From: Clostridia bacterium
GTDB lineage: Bacteria > Bacillota_A > Clostridia > Oscillospirales > CAG-272
Length of the DNA stretch: 6,291 nucleotides
Direction of reading: 5' to 3'
NCBI GenBank assembly: GCA_017533545.1
Contig: JAFXHW010000047.1
Span: forward strand, 1 to 6,291
Shown: piece after piece, positions 4,112 to 6,291 of the stretch
Layout: each line of letters begins with the position of its first letter
Numbering within the stretch: the first letter of the stretch is position 1
Notes under the pieces: model-generated
What the model saw: only the letters and a program-made list of their open reading frames with translations
Databases searched by the model: none
What the model was told of the DNA's origin: nothing
Made by a program: the position numbers and the translations under genes

Positions 4112-6220
4112 ATGAAGAAAAAAGTATTATTTGCCGTTTTAGGCGCTGTAATCGTTCTTTTGTCCGTTTTTGCCGTGATAATTTTCACCCGCGACGCTTC
4201 ACGCCCCGAAGATCCCGTTGAGGAGGCGATGAAATCGATCACAGTGTATACCGAAGAAGGTTTTCATCTGTATCTTTCGGAAGACGGAAGCTATTACACT
4301 TTCGGTAATATAGGAGATTTCAACGGTACAGAACTTGTTATTCCCGCTTATTATAACGGAATACCGATAAAAAAGCTATCGTCATCGACATTCATCGGCA
4401 CATACCGCGATCAGATAAAGACAGTTTCCATCCCCGATACGGTTGAAGAAATAGCCGTTCGTATTTATTCCGACGTCAAGGATCGATATCCCATGAAATT
4501 CAACGAATACAATAACGGATATTACCTCGGCAATGCGGAAAATCCCTTTTACGCTTTTATGTTTTACAGCAGCGATATCGGCACTAAGGCAGTTTTGCAC
4601 AAAGATACAAAGGTTATTGCCGATGCCGCATTCGAGGAATGCGAGCACATTACTTCGGTTACCTTACCCGAAGGTTTGAAATCTATCGGAACCCAGGCGT
4701 TTGGGGAGTGTAAGAGTCTGATTACGGTTACAATTCCCGACAGCGTTACCTTTATCGGTGATTTTCTGTTCTCAAAGTGCGAAAAGCTCGAGAAAGTCAC
4801 GGTCGGTTCGGGTGTTTCCGAAATCCGCGACTATATGTTTAAAAACTGCGGTTCCTTGAAAACCGTAGAGATCAAGGGAAATATCACCCGAATCGGAAAT
4901 CGGGCATTCGACAGCTGTCTCTCGATTACTAACTTTGAAATCCCCGCCTCAGTTACAGAGATAGACAGTCAGGCGTTTAAACATTGTGAACTGAAAATTA
5001 CAGCGCACAAGGGTATCTTAAATATTGGTCGCGATGCGTTTCCAAAGTATGCAAATTACAACGAATACCGCGGCGGTCTTTACATCGGCGACAGCCAAAA
5101 TCCATATATGTATCTTGTCGGCATTGAAAATGAAGAAGCTGAATCGCTGGTGCTTCACCGCGATACTTATTCTGTAGCGCAAAATTTTATTCCGCAAATG
5201 AATACCTTAAAATCTCTTTCGATCGATGGCGGCAAGGGCAGATATCTGCAAATCGAGGGGAACTGCATTATCAGAAAAGAGAATAAGACTCTTCTTTGCG
5301 GTATCGGAACCTCTATCATACCCTCAAGCGGTATCGAAGAGATAGCTCATTATGCCTTTTATCGCTGTGACACGCTTAAAAGTGTTATTTTGCCGAAATC
5401 GCTGAAAAAAATCGGCAATAGTGCGTTTAATGGCTGTACATCACTTTCATCGATAGAGTTTGGTAAGAATGTTGAAGAAATAGGGGAAGCTGCATTCTCG
5501 GGATGCGAAAGTCTTGATAATTTGGTTCTTCCGAAATCACTCATCGCTATTCCCGATGACTGTTTCCATGGCTGTACATCTCTGAGCGAGATTTCAATAA
5601 CCGAGAATACAGAGGTGATCGGTGAACATGCATTTTCAGGATGCACCGCGCTGACTGCCATCTCGCTCCCCGGTGTTAAAGTAATCCGCAACCTTGCTTT
5701 TATGGATTGCAAGACTCTTGAAAAAGTTTCTTTTTCGAATGAGCTTGGATATATCGGCGTCTCGGTGTTTTACGGTTGCACCGCTCTCAAGGATATAGTT
5801 TTGCCTTACGGATTGCGTTACATCGGTAGCGCGGCGTTCGAAAATTGTGATTCGATAAAATATCTTAATATCCCGAAAAGCGTTGAGAACTTCGGATCAA
5901 AGGTTTATGCTCAATGCAATTCCCTTGAATACGCCATAATCCCCGAGGGTGTGGAAAGTCTTTCTGCACGCGAATTTGAGATATGTACGAGTCTTAAAAA
6001 GATCTCACTTCCTTCAACGCTGAAAGAAATCAGCGGCTACGCCGTACTCGGTCTGTGCGAATCACTCGAGGAGATCGTCTATAACGGAACGGTCGATGAG
6101 TGGAACGCCATTGAAAAAAGCGATGCCTGGTACATATCAACCCCAGCCTGCAAGGTAATCTGCACTGACGGCGAGGTCGAACTCCCCGCAAATGAGAGCG
6201 ACTACGTTGGAAGCTGGTAA
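4112..6220 (+). CDS. Membrane-anchored BspA-like leucine-rich-repeat (LRR_5) surface protein, paralog 2
   Basis: This 702-residue protein has the same layout as its neighbour. MKKK is followed by a hydrophobic signal anchor (about 5-25), a head domain (44-90: VYTEEGFHLYLSEDGSYY, then ELVIPAYYNGIPIKKL), LRR block one (about 160-310), a break with GLYIGDSQNPYMYLVG (322-337) and GNCIIRKENKTLLCG (383-397), LRR block two (about 405-655), and a cap VYNGTVDEWNAIEKSDAWY with KVICTDG (681-687). Repeats follow IG-x-x-AF-x-x-C-x-x-L, clearest at GNSAFNGCTSLSSIEF and GEAAFSGCESLDNLVL. The first repeat, intact in the neighbour (IGDGAFTKCEKL), is degenerate here (IAVRIYSDVKDRY). No lipobox, LPXTG or SLH segment is visible, so it is probably held only by its N-terminal helix. 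It is expected to act as an extracellular binding or adhesion protein; the ligand is unknown. It is best explained as a tandem duplicate that has diverged. Confidence 0.9.
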   Translation: MKKKVLFAVLGAVIVLLSVFAVIIFTRDASRPEDPVEEAMKSITVYTEEGFHLYLSEDGSYYTFGNIGDFNGTELVIPAYYNGIPIKKLSSSTFIGTYRDQIKTVSIPDTVEEIAVRIYSDVKDRYPMKFNEYNNGYYLGNAENPFYAFMFYSSDIGTKAVLHKDTKVIADAAFEECEHITSVTLPEGLKSIGTQAFGECKSLITVTIPDSVTFIGDFLFSKCEKLEKVTVGSGVSEIRDYMFKNCGSLKTVEIKGNITRIGNRAFDSCLSITNFEIPASVTEIDSQAFKHCELKITAHKGILNIGRDAFPKYANYNEYRGGLYIGDSQNPYMYLVGIENEEAESLVLHRDTYSVAQNFIPQMNTLKSLSIDGGKGRYLQIEGNCIIRKENKTLLCGIGTSIIPSSGIEEIAHYAFYRCDTLKSVILPKSLKKIGNSAFNGCTSLSSIEFGKNVEEIGEAAFSGCESLDNLVLPKSLIAIPDDCFHGCTSLSEISITENTEVIGEHAFSGCTALTAISLPGVKVIRNLAFMDCKTLEKVSFSNELGYIGVSVFYGCTALKDIVLPYGLRYIGSAAFENCDSIKYLNIPKSVENFGSKVYAQCNSLEYAIIPEGVESLSAREFEICTSLKKISLPSTLKEISGYAVLGLCESLEEIVYNGTVDEWNAIEKSDAWYISTPACKVICTDGEVELPANESDYVGSW

Positions 6221-6232
6221 AGTTCCCTTCAT

Positions 6233-6260
6233 TCCGCGCAGCGGATAACCATTCCGCCGC
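6233..6260. repeat. Partial hairpin repeat after the second LRR gene
   Basis: A perfect TCCGC-gca-GCGGA hairpin (6233-6245) is followed by a 7-nt linker TAACCAT (6246-6252) and a second TCCGC (6253-6257) whose right arm is not completed. CATTCCGC thus recurs with a 20-nt period, the same unit length seen in the arrays around the acyltransferase. It begins 13 nt after the stop codon. It may be the eroded or terminal part of a third array of the same kind. Confidence 0.5.
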
Positions 6261-6291
6261 AAGTGCTTATAATAATATTCAGAACACCGAA

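Overview
This window reads as chromosomal DNA of an anaerobic Firmicute, most likely an uncultured gut or rumen member of the Clostridia. That is an inference from strong AGGAG-type ribosome binding sites, near-consensus sigma-A type promoters, BspA-type leucine-rich-repeat proteins in the style of Clostridia, and a zinc-ribbon acyltransferase I associate with Firmicutes and Actinobacteria. No ribosomal or marker gene is present to place it firmly.

Layout. The left edge (minus strand) carries the N-terminal 78 codons of an SPFH/band-7 (prohibitin-like) membrane protein with a consensus promoter. A divergent promoter region follows, then a 5-unit array of small DNA/RNA hairpins that runs into the ribosome binding site and start codon of a lysophospholipid (1-acylglycerol-3-phosphate) acyltransferase with a C-terminal zinc ribbon (557-1768). 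That gene ends inside a second 5-unit hairpin array. Two tandem paralogous membrane-anchored BspA-like leucine-rich-repeat surface proteins follow (1905-3995 and 4112-6220). The window closes with the beginning of what may be a further hairpin array.

The most notable feature is the repeat system between genes. (i) A palindromic core related to AATTTCCG-CTC-GGCGGAAATTTACC occurs three times: upstream of the acyltransferase, downstream of it in inverted orientation, and upstream of the second LRR gene. (ii) Between each core and the nearest coding sequence lies a tandem repeat tract. Two tracts are hairpin arrays in which the hairpin stems vary but keep their pairing while a 7-nt linker is nearly constant; the third is a run of CTTTGCA heptamers. 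(iii) The constant linker is locus-specific: TCATCAT before the gene, where the last copy supplies the AT of the ATG start, and GTTAA-type after the gene, where one copy supplies the TAA stop. This is the reverse of CRISPR logic (constant spacer, variable palindrome). The acyltransferase gene is thus bracketed by inverted boundary modules like a cassette, although no transposase or recombinase is present.

How the genes work together: all four products are predicted to act at or in the membrane (an SPFH scaffold, a phospholipid-synthesis enzyme, two surface LRR proteins), but nothing in the sequence proves a shared pathway. The acyltransferase is visibly richer in C-ending codons than the more AT-rich LRR genes. 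The LRR pair is best read as a tandem duplication.
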